Positions 55,547-64,000 of a stretch of DNA of 64,000 bases are shown here, piece by piece. The stretch is from Acinetobacter variabilis. Its GTDB lineage: Bacteria; Pseudomonadota; Gammaproteobacteria; Pseudomonadales; Moraxellaceae. The translations under genes were made by a program, and so were the position numbers. The notes beneath the pieces were generated by a model. It was not told the DNA's origin, did no database searches, and saw only the letters and a list, made by a program, of their open reading frames with translations. The stretch spans positions 921,251-985,250 of the forward strand of contig NZ_KB850113.1 in NCBI RefSeq assembly GCF_000369625.1. The letters run 5' to 3'. Each line of letters starts with the position of its first letter. Within the stretch, counting starts at the first letter, position 1.

Positions 55547-56221
55547 TTATACGGATGGTTTTAACTGTGCAGCTGCACGGCCATCAAGTAACTTGCAACC
55601 TGTCTGTTGCTGAAGTTCTTCGAAACTCAAGCCATCCACCATTTCTAGCACCCAAGCCTGATTATCTTTGAGTTCAATAATGCACAAATCGGTATAAATG
55701 CGGTCAACGCAGTTTTTACCAGTAATTGGATAAGTCAGCTCTTCCACAATTCGTGGTTCGCCATTTTTTGTGACATGTTCCATGCAAACATAGACACAGC
55801 GAGCACCAACCGCCAGATCCATGGCACCACCCACTGCTGGAACCGCATCCAGTGCACCGGTATGCCAGTTAGCGAGATCACCATTCACGGCGACCTGAAA
55901 GGCGCCCATAATACAGAAATCTAAATGGCCGCCACGCATAATATCGAAGGAATCTGCAGAGTTCATAAAACTACCGCCATCGAGCATGCTGACCAGTTCT
56001 TTACCAGCATTAATCAGATCATCATCAGCCTGTTCAGGATCAGTTAAAGCGGTAAAACCCAGAACACCATTTTCAGAATGCAGGACAATATCCTGTTCAG
56101 GTTTTAAATAACCAGCAACGCGTGTTGGTAAGCCAATGCCTAAATTCACATAAGAACCGGTCGGAATATCCTGTGCAACTTTTTCTACAATCTGTTCGCG
56201 TGTACGTTTTTGAATTGTCAT
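55547..56221 (-). CDS. dcaJ: 3-oxoacid/dicarboxylate CoA-transferase subunit B (DcaJ/PcaJ-like)
   Basis: Beta subunit of a class I CoA transferase that moves CoA from succinyl-CoA to the acid substrate. It is 224 residues. The catalytic Glu lies in LHSENGVLGF (about residue 50), and GGHLDFCIMGAFQVAVNGDL is typical. The start overlaps the alpha-subunit stop (TAATG). Assigned to the dca type because adipate-like beta-oxidation genes surround it; PcaJ and CatJ are close relatives. Confidence 0.88.
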   Translation of the reverse strand: MTIQKRTREQIVEKVAQDIPTGSYVNLGIGLPTRVAGYLKPEQDIVLHSENGVLGFTALTDPEQADDDLINAGKELVSMLDGGSFMNSADSFDIMRGGHLDFCIMGAFQVAVNGDLANWHTGALDAVPAVGGAMDLAVGARCVYVCMEHVTKNGEPRIVEELTYPITGKNCVDRIYTDLCIIELKDNQAWVLEMVDGLSFEELQQQTGCKLLDGRAAAQLKPSV

Positions 56222-56889
56222 TATTTGATATCTCCTACCTTCACCACATGCTGCACAAAAATACCCGGCGTCACGATAATCTCTGGATCAAGCTCGCCTA
56301 GTTCTACAATTTCATGCACTTGGGCAATCGTGGTTTTGGCTGCTTTTGCCATTAACGGGCCAAAGTTTCGAGCTGCTTTACGATAGGTTAAATTGCCCCA
56401 TTGATCAGCCTGATTACCATAAACCAAGGCATAGTCCGCATGAATTGGATATTCCAGTACATAGTCCTTGCCATTGATATGGCGGGTTTCTTTGCCTTCA
56501 GCAATCTTGGTGCCGTAACCTGTAGGCGTAAAAATAGCGCCCAGACCTGCACCCGCTGCCTGAATACGGCAAGCCAAGTTGCCTTGTGGCACCAGTTCTA
56601 ACTCTACTTTTCCAGCTTTATACAGCTCTTCAAACACCTTGGAGTTATTGGCACGAGGAAATGAACAGATCATTTTTTTCACCAGCCCTGACAATAACAG
56701 GTTGGTTAGGCCACGGTCACCAGAAGCAGCATTATTGTTGATGATGGTCAAATCTTTAGGACCAATATCAATCAAAGCTTCAATCAGTTCGATTGGCTGT
56801 CCTGCCAGACCGAAGCCACTAGTCATAATATGCGCGCCATCTGGAATCTGCTTGAGTATAGTTTCGATATCCTGTGTGATTTTATTCAT
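56221..56889 (-). CDS. dcaI: 3-oxoacid/dicarboxylate CoA-transferase subunit A (DcaI/PcaI-like)
   Basis: Alpha subunit, 222 residues. The CoA-binding glycine-rich motif GFGLAGQPIELIEALIDIGP (about residues 25-44) and the later FTPTGYGTKIAEGKETR are family hallmarks. It lies 50 bp after the third AAHS transporter gene and overlaps the beta subunit. Activates a dicarboxylate (or 3-oxoacid) by CoA transfer, the alternative to the ligase at the other end of the island. Confidence 0.88.
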   Translation of the reverse strand: MNKITQDIETILKQIPDGAHIMTSGFGLAGQPIELIEALIDIGPKDLTIINNNAASGDRGLTNLLLSGLVKKMICSFPRANNSKVFEELYKAGKVELELVPQGNLACRIQAAGAGLGAIFTPTGYGTKIAEGKETRHINGKDYVLEYPIHADYALVYGNQADQWGNLTYRKAARNFGPLMAKAAKTTIAQVHEIVELGELDPEIIVTPGIFVQHVVKVGDIK

Positions 56890-56939
56890 TTAATTGCTTC
56901 CTAGCATCTTCCTGTCTTTATAAATGTTTGATTAATCAA

Positions 56940-58220
56940 TTAGTCAGCTTTTTGTGGGTCAAATAAACGGTTTTTAATGAAAGTGGCCGGGATCAAACCA
57001 CAAATAAAATAAGCCACACTCATGATGAGTAGACCTGTACCAATTGATCCACCTTGCGCAAAATAGCCGATAGTTAAAGGTGCCAATACTGCGCCTAGAC
57101 GGCCAATGTTATAAGCGCCACCTGTAGCTGTACCACGGACTTTGGTAGAGAAACTTTCAGTCATATAAGTTGCGTTAATGCCATATGGAATACCGTAAAG
57201 GAATCCGAAAAACAGCATTAACCATAAGATATTGTCCGGTGTGTTACCAAAGACAATGATAGGAATAAAGATGGCGGTGCCCATGGTACCGAAAGCAAAT
57301 ACTGCACGACGACCAATTTTATCCGCAATAATGCCCGCGATCACTTTGGTACACATCATGATCAGGAAGGTCCCAATCATATAGGTGGTCATTTCTTTAA
57401 ATTTGATACCTAAGTCTGATTCCAGATAAGCCGGTAACCAGTTACTTACGCCGTAATAACCAAACTGTAAGAATGCGGTGCTGAACGACCAGAGGATGAA
57501 CATGCGACGGCTTAAAGCATCGGCAAAAATCATTTTAAACGTATTCTTCGGTTTTTCCTGCACTACGCCGCTGGCTTTGGCTGCCAATCTTTCTTGACGT
57601 GCCTTTAACCAGGCTTGTGGTTCTGGTACCAGGAAGAACATGCCAATGGCAAGAACAATCGGAACAATGCCAATATAGTAAATGTAACGCCAGCCTAGTT
57701 CTGGAAGCAGCCATCCTGCAAGTACAGTGGCAACAACTGAACCAAGTGTCCAACCTGTCATTAAAACAGCAAGTACTGTAGAACGATATTTTGTTGGCAC
57801 ATACTCTGCCATTAGAGTATTACAGGCAATATAGAGGGCTCCTAAGCCAATTGCTGAAAAGAATCGCAACCATTTGAATTCTTCATAGCTTTGAGTAAAG
57901 CCCAGCCAGAAGGTTAATGAAGAGAATAAAGCGATCGCAACAACAATCACGCGAACTCGCCCGAAGCGGTCACAAGCCCAGCCACCAAAAAAGCCACCAA
58001 TGGCCATACCAGCAAGTGTCCAGCTACCAAGTGCACCTGCCTGAATACTACTTAAAGAAAATTCTTGTTTGAGGCTGGTTAGACTGTAGGCTAATAGTGC
58101 AAGATCTGCACCATCTACCAATAACGCTAAAAATGAAAAGATAAAAGCCAGAATCCAGACCTTTTTCTTAGGCATATTTTCTTCTGGTAGAAGGTTTTGT
58201 TGTGAATTAAGCGTATTCAT
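56940..58220 (-). CDS. AAHS-type MFS transporter (third paralog, DcaK-like)
   Basis: Twelve-helix organic acid symporter, 426 residues. It has the helix 1 signature VDGADLALLAYSLTS, GGWACDRFGRVRV, and ends DRLFDPQKAD. It shares long identical stretches with the paralogs at 37041 and 51017. It is first gene of the unit transporter-dcaI-dcaJ. No good copy of the 17-bp operator lies upstream; instead there is a wider inverted repeat (ATGTTTCA/TGAAACAT). Confidence 0.9.
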   Translation of the reverse strand: MNTLNSQQNLLPEENMPKKKVWILAFIFSFLALLVDGADLALLAYSLTSLKQEFSLSSIQAGALGSWTLAGMAIGGFFGGWACDRFGRVRVIVVAIALFSSLTFWLGFTQSYEEFKWLRFFSAIGLGALYIACNTLMAEYVPTKYRSTVLAVLMTGWTLGSVVATVLAGWLLPELGWRYIYYIGIVPIVLAIGMFFLVPEPQAWLKARQERLAAKASGVVQEKPKNTFKMIFADALSRRMFILWSFSTAFLQFGYYGVSNWLPAYLESDLGIKFKEMTTYMIGTFLIMMCTKVIAGIIADKIGRRAVFAFGTMGTAIFIPIIVFGNTPDNILWLMLFFGFLYGIPYGINATYMTESFSTKVRGTATGGAYNIGRLGAVLAPLTIGYFAQGGSIGTGLLIMSVAYFICGLIPATFIKNRLFDPQKAD

Positions 58221-58266
58221 AATGTCCTTTACACTTTGCTGGCACTCCTGTGCCCTTTAGAAGTTT

Positions 58267-58296
58267 ATGTTTCACCTAATTAATTAAATGAAACAT
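58267..58296. promoter_or_regulatory. Inverted repeat upstream of third AAHS gene
   Basis: ATGTTTCA (58267-58274) pairs with TGAAACAT (58289-58296) around 14 AT-rich bases, 47 bp before the transporter start. It contains TTTCA/TGAAA half-sites like the island operator but with a wider gap. Confidence 0.4.
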
Positions 58297-58430
58297 AGAA
58301 TGTTTGATTGCTCTCTAATTCTGAAACTGACTAGATTTTAAAAAACCATCCCAGAACTGGATTGGCTGACTTCAATTGAAGTCAGCCAAAACAAACTAGC
58401 CAGCATTGCTGGCTAGAAGTTGATCTGCAT

Positions 58431-59630
58431 TTAGTTGGAGAATGCAGCAATACCTGTTTGAGCACGACCTAGAATTAGGGCATGTACATCATGGGTACCT
58501 TCATAAGTATTGACCACTTCCAGGTTTACCAGATGACGAGCTACACCGAATTCATCAGAGATCCCGTTACCGCCCATCATGTCACGCGCTAAACGGGCAA
58601 TATCTAAAGCTTTACCACAGTTATTACGTTTGATCAGTGAAGTACCCTCGACTGAAGCAATACCTTCATCTTTCATGCGACCAAAACGTAATGCCACTTG
58701 CAGACCCAGCGCAATTTCAGTTTGCATGTCTGCCAGTTTTTTCTGAATTAACTGATTGGCAGCCAATGGACGACCAAACTGTTTACGGTCCATGGTGTAC
58801 TGATGAGCCGTGTGCCAGCAAAATTCAGCTGCACCCATTGCACCCCAGGCAATGCCATAGCGGGCACTATTCAGACAGGTAAATGGACCTTTTAAACCAC
58901 GAATTTCGGGGAATGCGTTTTCTTCTGGAACGAAAACATTGTCCATCACGATTTCACCGGTGATCGAAGCACGTAAGCCAACTTTACCGTGAATCGCTGG
59001 TGCAGAAAGCCCTTCCCAGCCTTTTTCTAAAATAAAGCCGCGAATATCACCGACATTGCCTTCAGGAGACACTTCTTTTGCCCAAACCACAAAGACATCA
59101 GCAATCGGACTGTTGGTAATCCACATTTTGGCGCCTGTCAGACGGTAACCACCATCGACTTTTTTGGCACGGGTAATCATGCTGCCCGGATCTGAACCAT
59201 GATCTGGTTCAGTCAGACCGAAACAGCCGATATATTCACCGGTCGCCAGTTTTGGCAAATATTTCTGTTTCTGTTCTTCAGAACCAAATTCATTGATTGG
59301 CACCATCACAAGAGAACTTTGCACACTGGCCATAGAACGATAACCTGAATCCACACGTTCTACTTCACGGGCAATCAGACCATAGCTGACATAATTTAAG
59401 CCGGCACCGCCGTATTGCTCAGGAATGGTTGGACCCAGCAGACCGAGTTCACCCATTTCACGGAAAATGGTTGGATCTGTTTTCTCATGACGGAACTGTT
59501 CTAGTACACGTGGCATCAGCTTATCCTGACAGTACGCATGCGCGCTGTCACGGATCATACGTTCTTCTTCAGTCAGTTGCTGTTCCAGTAAAAATGGATC
59601 TTGCCAGTCAAATCTAATTCTTGTGCTCAT
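58431..59630 (-). CDS. gcdH: Acyl-CoA dehydrogenase, glutaryl-CoA dehydrogenase type
   Basis: FAD enzyme of 399 residues. The N-terminal [57 protein letters not shown] and the catalytic Glu in [20 protein letters not shown] match glutaryl-CoA dehydrogenase, which oxidises and decarboxylates glutaryl-CoA to crotonyl-CoA. It lies 32 bp after another acyl-CoA dehydrogenase gene in the same operon. It extends the island to odd-chain dicarboxylates such as glutarate or pimelate. Confidence 0.88.
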   Translation of the reverse strand: MSTRIRFDWQDPFLLEQQLTEEERMIRDSAHAYCQDKLMPRVLEQFRHEKTDPTIFREMGELGLLGPTIPEQYGGAGLNYVSYGLIAREVERVDSGYRSMASVQSSLVMVPINEFGSEEQKQKYLPKLATGEYIGCFGLTEPDHGSDPGSMITRAKKVDGGYRLTGAKMWITNSPIADVFVVWAKEVSPEGNVGDIRGFILEKGWEGLSAPAIHGKVGLRASITGEIVMDNVFVPEENAFPEIRGLKGPFTCLNSARYGIAWGAMGAAEFCWHTAHQYTMDRKQFGRPLAANQLIQKKLADMQTEIALGLQVALRFGRMKDEGIASVEGTSLIKRNNCGKALDIARLARDMMGGNGISDEFGVARHLVNLEVVNTYEGTHDVHALILGRAQTGIAAFSN

Positions 59631-59662
59631 TTTAATATTTCCAATATTCTAAAATCTGCTGC

Positions 59663-60817
59663 TTACGCGGTCGCTTGTTTAATCATTTCACGTGCGATGA
59701 TGATTTGCTGGATTTGAGTTGTACCTTCATACAGACGGAACAAACGCACATCACGGTAGAAACGTTCAATTGAATATTCACTGATATAGCCCGCGCCACC
59801 ATGAATTTGCAGACAGCGATCCGCTACACGGCCACACATTTCAGTCGCAAACATTTTCGCGCATGAAGATTCAGTAGTCACATTCTTGCCTTGGTCACGC
59901 AGGCGGGCAGCATCTAGAACCATACATTTCGCTGCATAAATTTCAGCTTTAGAGTCTGCCAGCATGCCTTGGATGAGCTGGAAATTCGCAATCGGTTGAC
60001 CGAACTGCTTACGTTCCACTGCATAATTTAAAGCATCTTCCAGCATACGCTCTGCCATACCTACGCTATAGCCAGCAATATGCAGACGGCCTTTATCCAG
60101 AACACGCATTGCAGTTTTAAAGCCAATGCCTTCAACACCACCGATCAACTGATCTTTATGAACTTTACAGTTGTCAAAAATCACGTCACAAGTGTATGAA
60201 CCATGTTGGCCCATTTTTTTATCAATTTTGCCCAGACTTAGGCCCGGTGTATTCGCTTCTACCAGGAATGCAGAAATGCCGCTTGCACCTTTGATATCAG
60301 GATTGGTACGCGCCATCACCGTAAATGTTGTTGCACGCGGTGCATTGGTAATAAAACGTTTAGTACCGTTTAAAATATAGTAATCGCCATCTTTAACCGC
60401 GCTGGTTTTTAAAGATGCTGCATCTGAACCTGAATCCGGCTCAGTTAAACAGAATGAACCAATGATTTCACCAGTCGCATAACGTGGCAGGTATTTCTGT
60501 TTTTGCTCTTCAGTACCGTCAATCACGATCCCGCTTGAACCGATCCCGTTATTGGTTCCAATCAAAGAACGGAATGCAGCTGATGTACGGCCTAATTCCA
60601 TTGCGACCAGAATTTCCTCTTCCATAGTGATACCTAAACCGCCGTATTCCTCTGGAATGGTTAGGCCAAACAGACCTAATTCTTTCATCTGCTCGACAAT
60701 ACGCTCAGGAATCGCGTTGCTTTCTTCAACTTCATGTTCTAAAGGAACTAGTTCATTTTTGACAAAGTTACGAATAGTCGAAAGAAGTTGCTCAAGCATT
60801 TCCGGATCGCGAATCAT
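59663..60817 (-). CDS. Acyl-CoA dehydrogenase (dicarboxylyl/short-chain type, DcaA-like)
   Basis: FAD-dependent dehydrogenase, 384 residues from the ATG at 60817, which has GGAG 6 bp upstream (MIRDPEMLEQLLSTIRNF). The longer frame to 60919 would run across operator copy 8, another reason for the short start. Motifs are FCLTEPDSGSDAASLKT, GGAGYISEYSIERFYRDVRL and the catalytic Glu in LYEGTTQIQ. First gene of the operon with the glutaryl-CoA dehydrogenase. In A. baylyi such an enzyme begins adipyl-CoA oxidation; that assignment is inference. Confidence 0.87.
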   Translation of the reverse strand: MIRDPEMLEQLLSTIRNFVKNELVPLEHEVEESNAIPERIVEQMKELGLFGLTIPEEYGGLGITMEEEILVAMELGRTSAAFRSLIGTNNGIGSSGIVIDGTEEQKQKYLPRYATGEIIGSFCLTEPDSGSDAASLKTSAVKDGDYYILNGTKRFITNAPRATTFTVMARTNPDIKGASGISAFLVEANTPGLSLGKIDKKMGQHGSYTCDVIFDNCKVHKDQLIGGVEGIGFKTAMRVLDKGRLHIAGYSVGMAERMLEDALNYAVERKQFGQPIANFQLIQGMLADSKAEIYAAKCMVLDAARLRDQGKNVTTESSCAKMFATEMCGRVADRCLQIHGGAGYISEYSIERFYRDVRLFRLYEGTTQIQQIIIAREMIKQATA

Positions 60818-60873
60818 AGGGATCTCCATGTTATTTAGTTCATCTGGGTAAATTCCTTTACCCTTTAATTTTA

Positions 60874-60890
60874 GTTTCGTAATACGAAAT
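60874..60890. promoter_or_regulatory. Island operator copy 8
   Basis: GTTTCGTAATACGAAAT, an almost perfect palindrome 57 bp upstream of the DcaA-like start. Confidence 0.75.
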
Positions 60891-60999
60891 AAATAATCAT
60901 AAAAATTCATTTTGAGCAAGAAAAATTATTAAAAATTTTATTTTTTAAGCAAAAAAGCAAATTTTTCTAGCTTTAATTAAAAATTTTAGTTAGAATTTT

Positions 61000-61016
61000 A
61001 TTTCACAATGCGAAAT
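61000..61016. promoter_or_regulatory. Island operator copy 9
   Basis: ATTTCACAATGCGAAAT, in the divergent region between the dehydrogenase operon and the IclR gene, 110 bp from copy 8. Confidence 0.72.
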
Positions 61017-61323
61017 TTTTAGATTGTTGGTAGATTTAGAAAAGAGTTAGATGATTTGAATCAGGTCATAATTGATTCTATAAAAGTGCAGCTAGACAAG
61101 AATGTTTCAATTAAATTGTGCTGATGATTCTCGTTTTGATTGGCTCCATTTTCCTGAAATTTTATCTGATGAACTTTAAATTTTCTAAAGATACTTAAAA
61201 ATCATTACAGGTCTCAAAAACCTATAGATTCTGCATGGTTTTTAGCTGAATAGCGCTAATTAACTTAAATACAGATAAAGTGAGCACTTTTTTATTTATT
61301 TTTATCACTAATAGAAGTGTTTT

Positions 61324-61340
61324 ATTTTGTATCGTGAAAT
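61324..61340. promoter_or_regulatory. Island operator copy 10
   Basis: ATTTTGTATCGTGAAAT, 46 bp before the IclR start. Differs from copy 1 in the last base only. It suggests autoregulation. Confidence 0.75.
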
Positions 61341-61385
61341 TTAATTGCTATCATATTTATTAATTTACCTTTAATTGCTCTGACC

Positions 61386-62222
61386 ATGACAAAAAATAAA
61401 ACTGGTGAAATACCTAATTTTGATGAGATCCGTTTAGATCCGATTTCACATATTCATAGAGAAAATAACCCACAATTTATCGCGTCTATTGCACGTGGTT
61501 TAGAAATCCTCAGATGTTTTTCCGCAACGAATCAATTACTGGGCAACCAGGAAATTGCACAGCTAACTAATCTGCCAAAACCGACTGTTGCCCGGATCAC
61601 CAGCACGTTGGTTTCTTTAGGTTATCTAAAACAGTTACCGAATACGACCAAATACCTGTTGGACGTTGGTGTATTGGCTCTGGGTTATGCGGCGCTAAGC
61701 AATATTTCGGCACGTACACAGGCATATCCATTTATGGAAGAAATGTCACGTTATGCGCAAGCGCCTGTCGCCATGGCAACCCGTGATCGTCTGAGCATGA
61801 TTTATTTGGAAGTCGTTCACACAGAGTCTACTTTGACCATGCGTCGTCCAGTTGGCTCTACCCTGCCTATTCATAGTAGTGCGATGGGCCGTGCCTGCCT
61901 GGCTGCGATGGAAGTTAAAGAACGTGAGTATCTATTTGATGCCATCAAGAAAAGAAATGAAGATCAGTGGCCAACCATTAAGCGTAATTTAGAACGTGCT
62001 ATTCGTGATTATCAGGATTATGGCTATTGCTTATCTCTCGGTGATTGGGCCAAAGATGTGAACTCTGTTGCAGTGCCATTGATTCATCCTAAACATGGTA
62101 TTTTGACTTTTAACTGCGGCGCACCAACCTATCTGCTCAATCAGGAAAAACTGGAAAATGAAATCGGTCCTCGTCTGATTCATATGGTCAATAACATTTC
62201 TCTGACTTTAAATAATATTTAA
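61386..62222 (+). CDS. IclR-family regulator of the catabolic island (DcaR/PcaU-like role)
   Basis: Regulator of 278 residues with a winged helix-turn-helix (NQEIAQLTNLPKPTVARITS, about residues 59-78) preceded by FIASIARGLEILRCF, the usual opening of this family, and a C-terminal effector domain (HSSAMGRACLAAM). It lies at the right edge of the island and is divergent from the dehydrogenase operon. An operator copy precedes it, and the same 17-bp element precedes most units of the island, so it is the natural candidate for the regulator. Start at the ATG 61386 after TGCTCTGACC; the ribosome-binding site is poor. Confidence 0.9.
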   Translation: MTKNKTGEIPNFDEIRLDPISHIHRENNPQFIASIARGLEILRCFSATNQLLGNQEIAQLTNLPKPTVARITSTLVSLGYLKQLPNTTKYLLDVGVLALGYAALSNISARTQAYPFMEEMSRYAQAPVAMATRDRLSMIYLEVVHTESTLTMRRPVGSTLPIHSSAMGRACLAAMEVKEREYLFDAIKKRNEDQWPTIKRNLERAIRDYQDYGYCLSLGDWAKDVNSVAVPLIHPKHGILTFNCGAPTYLLNQEKLENEIGPRLIHMVNNISLTLNNI

Positions 62223-62306
62223 GCTGTTATTTAAGATTTAAATGGGCGGCAATGATCGCCCTTTACTTTTCTTTTTTAAAACACTCGCAAAATGTTAGAG
62301 CAATAT

Positions 62307-62340
62307 AAAAAATAGCCCATTCTAAGATGGGCTATTTTTT
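62307..62340. terminator. Convergent bidirectional terminator
   Basis: AAAAAATAGCCCAT (62307-62320) pairs perfectly with ATGGGCTATTTTTT (62327-62340). It separates the IclR gene from ycaO. Confidence 0.9.
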
Positions 62341-62380
62341 AAAGATCTAATGACCAGCAAATTTGGCTGATGATCTCAGC

Positions 62381-64000
62381 TTATTGTGCTACAAACTTGG
62401 CACGCGCTGCATGCAGTTTTTTATAGCTCTCAATTAAACGTAGATGACGATCCAGACCTTCAAGCTGCATATTGGTTTTAGCTAAACCGTAGAAACGTAC
62501 TGTACCTTCTACTGAACCGAGGACTGCATCCATACGGACATCGCCAAACATACGGCGGAAGTTGTGTTCATAGTCTTCCAGTTCCATTTCATCATCCAGA
62601 ATGACTTCAAGCACTACATTCATGCATTGATAGAACAGGCCACGTTCAACGGTATTGGTATTGTATTGCAAGAACTGTTCGACCAGATCTTTAGCTTCTT
62701 CAAATTGTTGTAGAGCCAGATAGATCAGGAGTTTTAGTTCCAGAATGGTCAGCTGACCCCATTCGGTATTTTCGTCAAATTCAATCCCGATCAAGGTACG
62801 GATCTCGGTGTAATCATCTTCATCTGCTTCTTCCAGACGTTCAACCAGAGCTTCTAGCTGTTCATCATCCAGACGATGCAGGTTCAGAATATCTTCACGA
62901 TATAACAGCGCCTTGTTGGTATTGTCCCAAACCAGATCTTCCACCAGATAAATTTCAGAATAACCCGGTACCAGAATACGACAAGCGGTTGCACCTAAAT
63001 GCTTATAGACCGCCATATAAACTTCATGGCCCATCTCTTCCAGAATGGTAAACAATTCTTGTGCCTCATCGGCATTTGAGTTTTGGCCATTATTGGTGAA
63101 ATCCCACTCAACAAAATCATAGTCAGATTTTGCGCTGAAGAAACGCCAAGATACGACACCACTTGAATCAATAAAGTGCTCAACAAAGTTATTCGGTTCA
63201 GTGACTGCATTTGAACTGAAGGTTGGTTTTGGCAGATCATTCAGGCCTTCAAAACTACGACCTTGTAACAGTTCAGTCAGACTGCGCTCTAAAGCCACTT
63301 CAAAGTTTGGATGTGCACCGAATGAGGCAAAGACACCACCCGTACGCGGGTTCATCAAGGTCACGCACATCACCGGGAACTGACCGCCCAAAGAGGCATC
63401 TTTGACCAGTACTGGGAAGCCTTGCTCTTCTAAGCCTTTAATACCTTCAATAATTTTCGGATATTTTGCCAGTACGTGTTCAGGTACATCCGGCAGTGCC
63501 AGCTCACCTTCCAGAATTTCACGTTTAACCGCACGTTCGAAAATCTCAGACAGACATTGTACTTGAGCTTCAGCCAAGGTATTGCCCGCGCTCATCCCAT
63601 TACTGAGATACAGGTTTTCAATCAGATTCGATGGGAAATATACAGTTTCACCATCAGACTGACGTACAAATGGCAATGAACAGATACCACGTGCTTTATT
63701 GCCCGAGTTAGTGTCATAAAGATGAGTGCCTAGTAACTCATCTTCAGGATCATAAATTTCACGAGTATGTTCATCTAAAACTTCTGCTGGCAACTCACCA
63801 TTTGGACCCTGCTGGAACCATTTTTCATCCGGATAATGCACAAATTCTGCATTGGCAATATCTTCACCCCAAAACTGGTCATTATAGAAGAAATTACAGT
63901 TCAGACGCTCGATAAATTCACCCAGTGCAGATGCCAGCGCACTTTCTTTGGTTGAACCTTTACCATTGGTAAAGCACATCGGTGACTGGGCATCACGAAT
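62381..64000 (-). CDS. ycaO: YcaO protein (partial, continues past the window)
   Basis: Minus-strand frame open from the right edge (IRDAQSPM at the edge) to the stop at 62381, about 539 residues; the N-terminal part is outside. FTNGKGSTKESALASALGEF, ERLNCNFFYNDQFWGEDIAN and NGMSAGNTLAEAQVQCLSEI are the YcaO ATP-binding core, and FASFGAHPNFEVALERSLTE matches E. coli YcaO, as does the helical C-terminal domain. E. coli YcaO aids beta-methylthiolation of ribosomal protein S12 by RimO. Its role here is taken from that. Confidence 0.9.
   Translation of the reverse strand: MRDAQSPMCFTNGKGSTKESALASALGEFIERLNCNFFYNDQFWGEDIANAEFVHYPDEKWFQQGPNGELPAEVLDEHTREIYDPEDELLGTHLYDTNSGNKARGICSLPFVRQSDGETVYFPSNLIENLYLSNGMSAGNTLAEAQVQCLSEIFERAVKREILEGELALPDVPEHVLAKYPKIIEGIKGLEEQGFPVLVKDASLGGQFPVMCVTLMNPRTGGVFASFGAHPNFEVALERSLTELLQGRSFEGLNDLPKPTFSSNAVTEPNNFVEHFIDSSGVVSWRFFSAKSDYDFVEWDFTNNGQNSNADEAQELFTILEEMGHEVYMAVYKHLGATACRILVPGYSEIYLVEDLVWDNTNKALLYREDILNLHRLDDEQLEALVERLEEADEDDYTEIRTLIGIEFDENTEWGQLTILELKLLIYLALQQFEEAKDLVEQFLQYNTNTVERGLFYQCMNVVLEVILDDEMELEDYEHNFRRMFGDVRMDAVLGSVEGTVRFYGLAKTNMQLEGLDRHLRLIESYKKLHAARAKFVAQ

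Noticed and set aside
47033..56889. Thiolase and CoA transferase as PcaF and PcaIJ of protocatechuate degradation
   Set aside because: No ring-cleavage genes (pcaHGBDC) are present; the surrounding acyl-CoA dehydrogenases and hydratase fit dicarboxylate beta-oxidation better.

Overview
The window reads as a chromosomal segment of an Acinetobacter-type gammaproteobacterium. The evidence is an AT-rich background, a quinoprotein glucose dehydrogenase, a DcaP-type porin, a BlsA-like BLUF protein, and a dicarboxylate/acyl-CoA beta-oxidation cluster of the kind known from A. baylyi. I read it by eye only, so the species is not assigned.

Layout. 0-6.2 kb: a BMP-family (purine-nucleoside type) ABC importer, with binding protein, double ATPase and two permeases, followed by an aminohydrolase. 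The binding protein lacks its signal peptide. 6.3-6.9 kb: an unknown gene broken by an in-frame TAG. 7.7-13.9 kb: a glucose-oxidation module of OprB porin, membrane PQQ glucose dehydrogenase (gcd) and a TonB receptor closely resembling E. coli PqqU/YncD. 14.2-15.7 kb: a decayed tautomerase gene, a small unknown gene and a BLUF photoreceptor. 15.9-20.4 kb: a FUSC/DUF1656/HlyD efflux operon, with an IclR regulator divergent. 20.8-23.6 kb: a LysR regulator, a pair of small DMT proteins and a DUF1826 protein. 23.6-26.7 kb: a flavin-reductase pseudogene, an intact IS3-family element and a PepSY membrane-protein gene truncated at the IS. 26.7-30.0 kb: copper resistance (copA, copB and a His/Met/Cys-rich protein). 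30.1-32.2 kb: a persulfide-type operon (MBL hydrolase plus two YeeE/YedE halves) with a divergent ArsR regulator carrying BigR/SqrR cysteines. 32.3-34.9 kb: an ABC-ATPase remnant and small stress genes, one of which (DJ-1/PfpI) is frameshifted.

35.0-62.2 kb is the most interesting part: one large catabolic island. It holds an acyl-CoA ligase, a Baeyer-Villiger-type monooxygenase, an alpha/beta hydrolase, three acyl-CoA dehydrogenases, two enoyl-CoA hydratases, a 3-hydroxyacyl-CoA dehydrogenase, a 3-oxoadipyl-CoA-type thiolase, a two-subunit CoA transferase, a thioesterase, a nitronate-monooxygenase-like flavoprotein, a GhrA-like dehydrogenase, a class II aldolase, three paralogous AAHS transporters, another MFS protein, a DcaP porin and a terminal IclR regulator. 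A 17-bp semi-palindrome (consensus about ATTTYNYAWNRCGAAAT) occurs about ten times, almost only in front of transcription units of this island and in front of the IclR gene. I infer that this IclR protein controls a single regulon that takes up an organic acid or ketone-derived acid and degrades it through CoA thioesters to succinyl-CoA and acetyl-CoA.

The window ends inside ycaO. Several genes carry a single lesion (a TAG, a one-base poly-A deletion, a one-base insertion), so either real decay or residual assembly errors should be considered.
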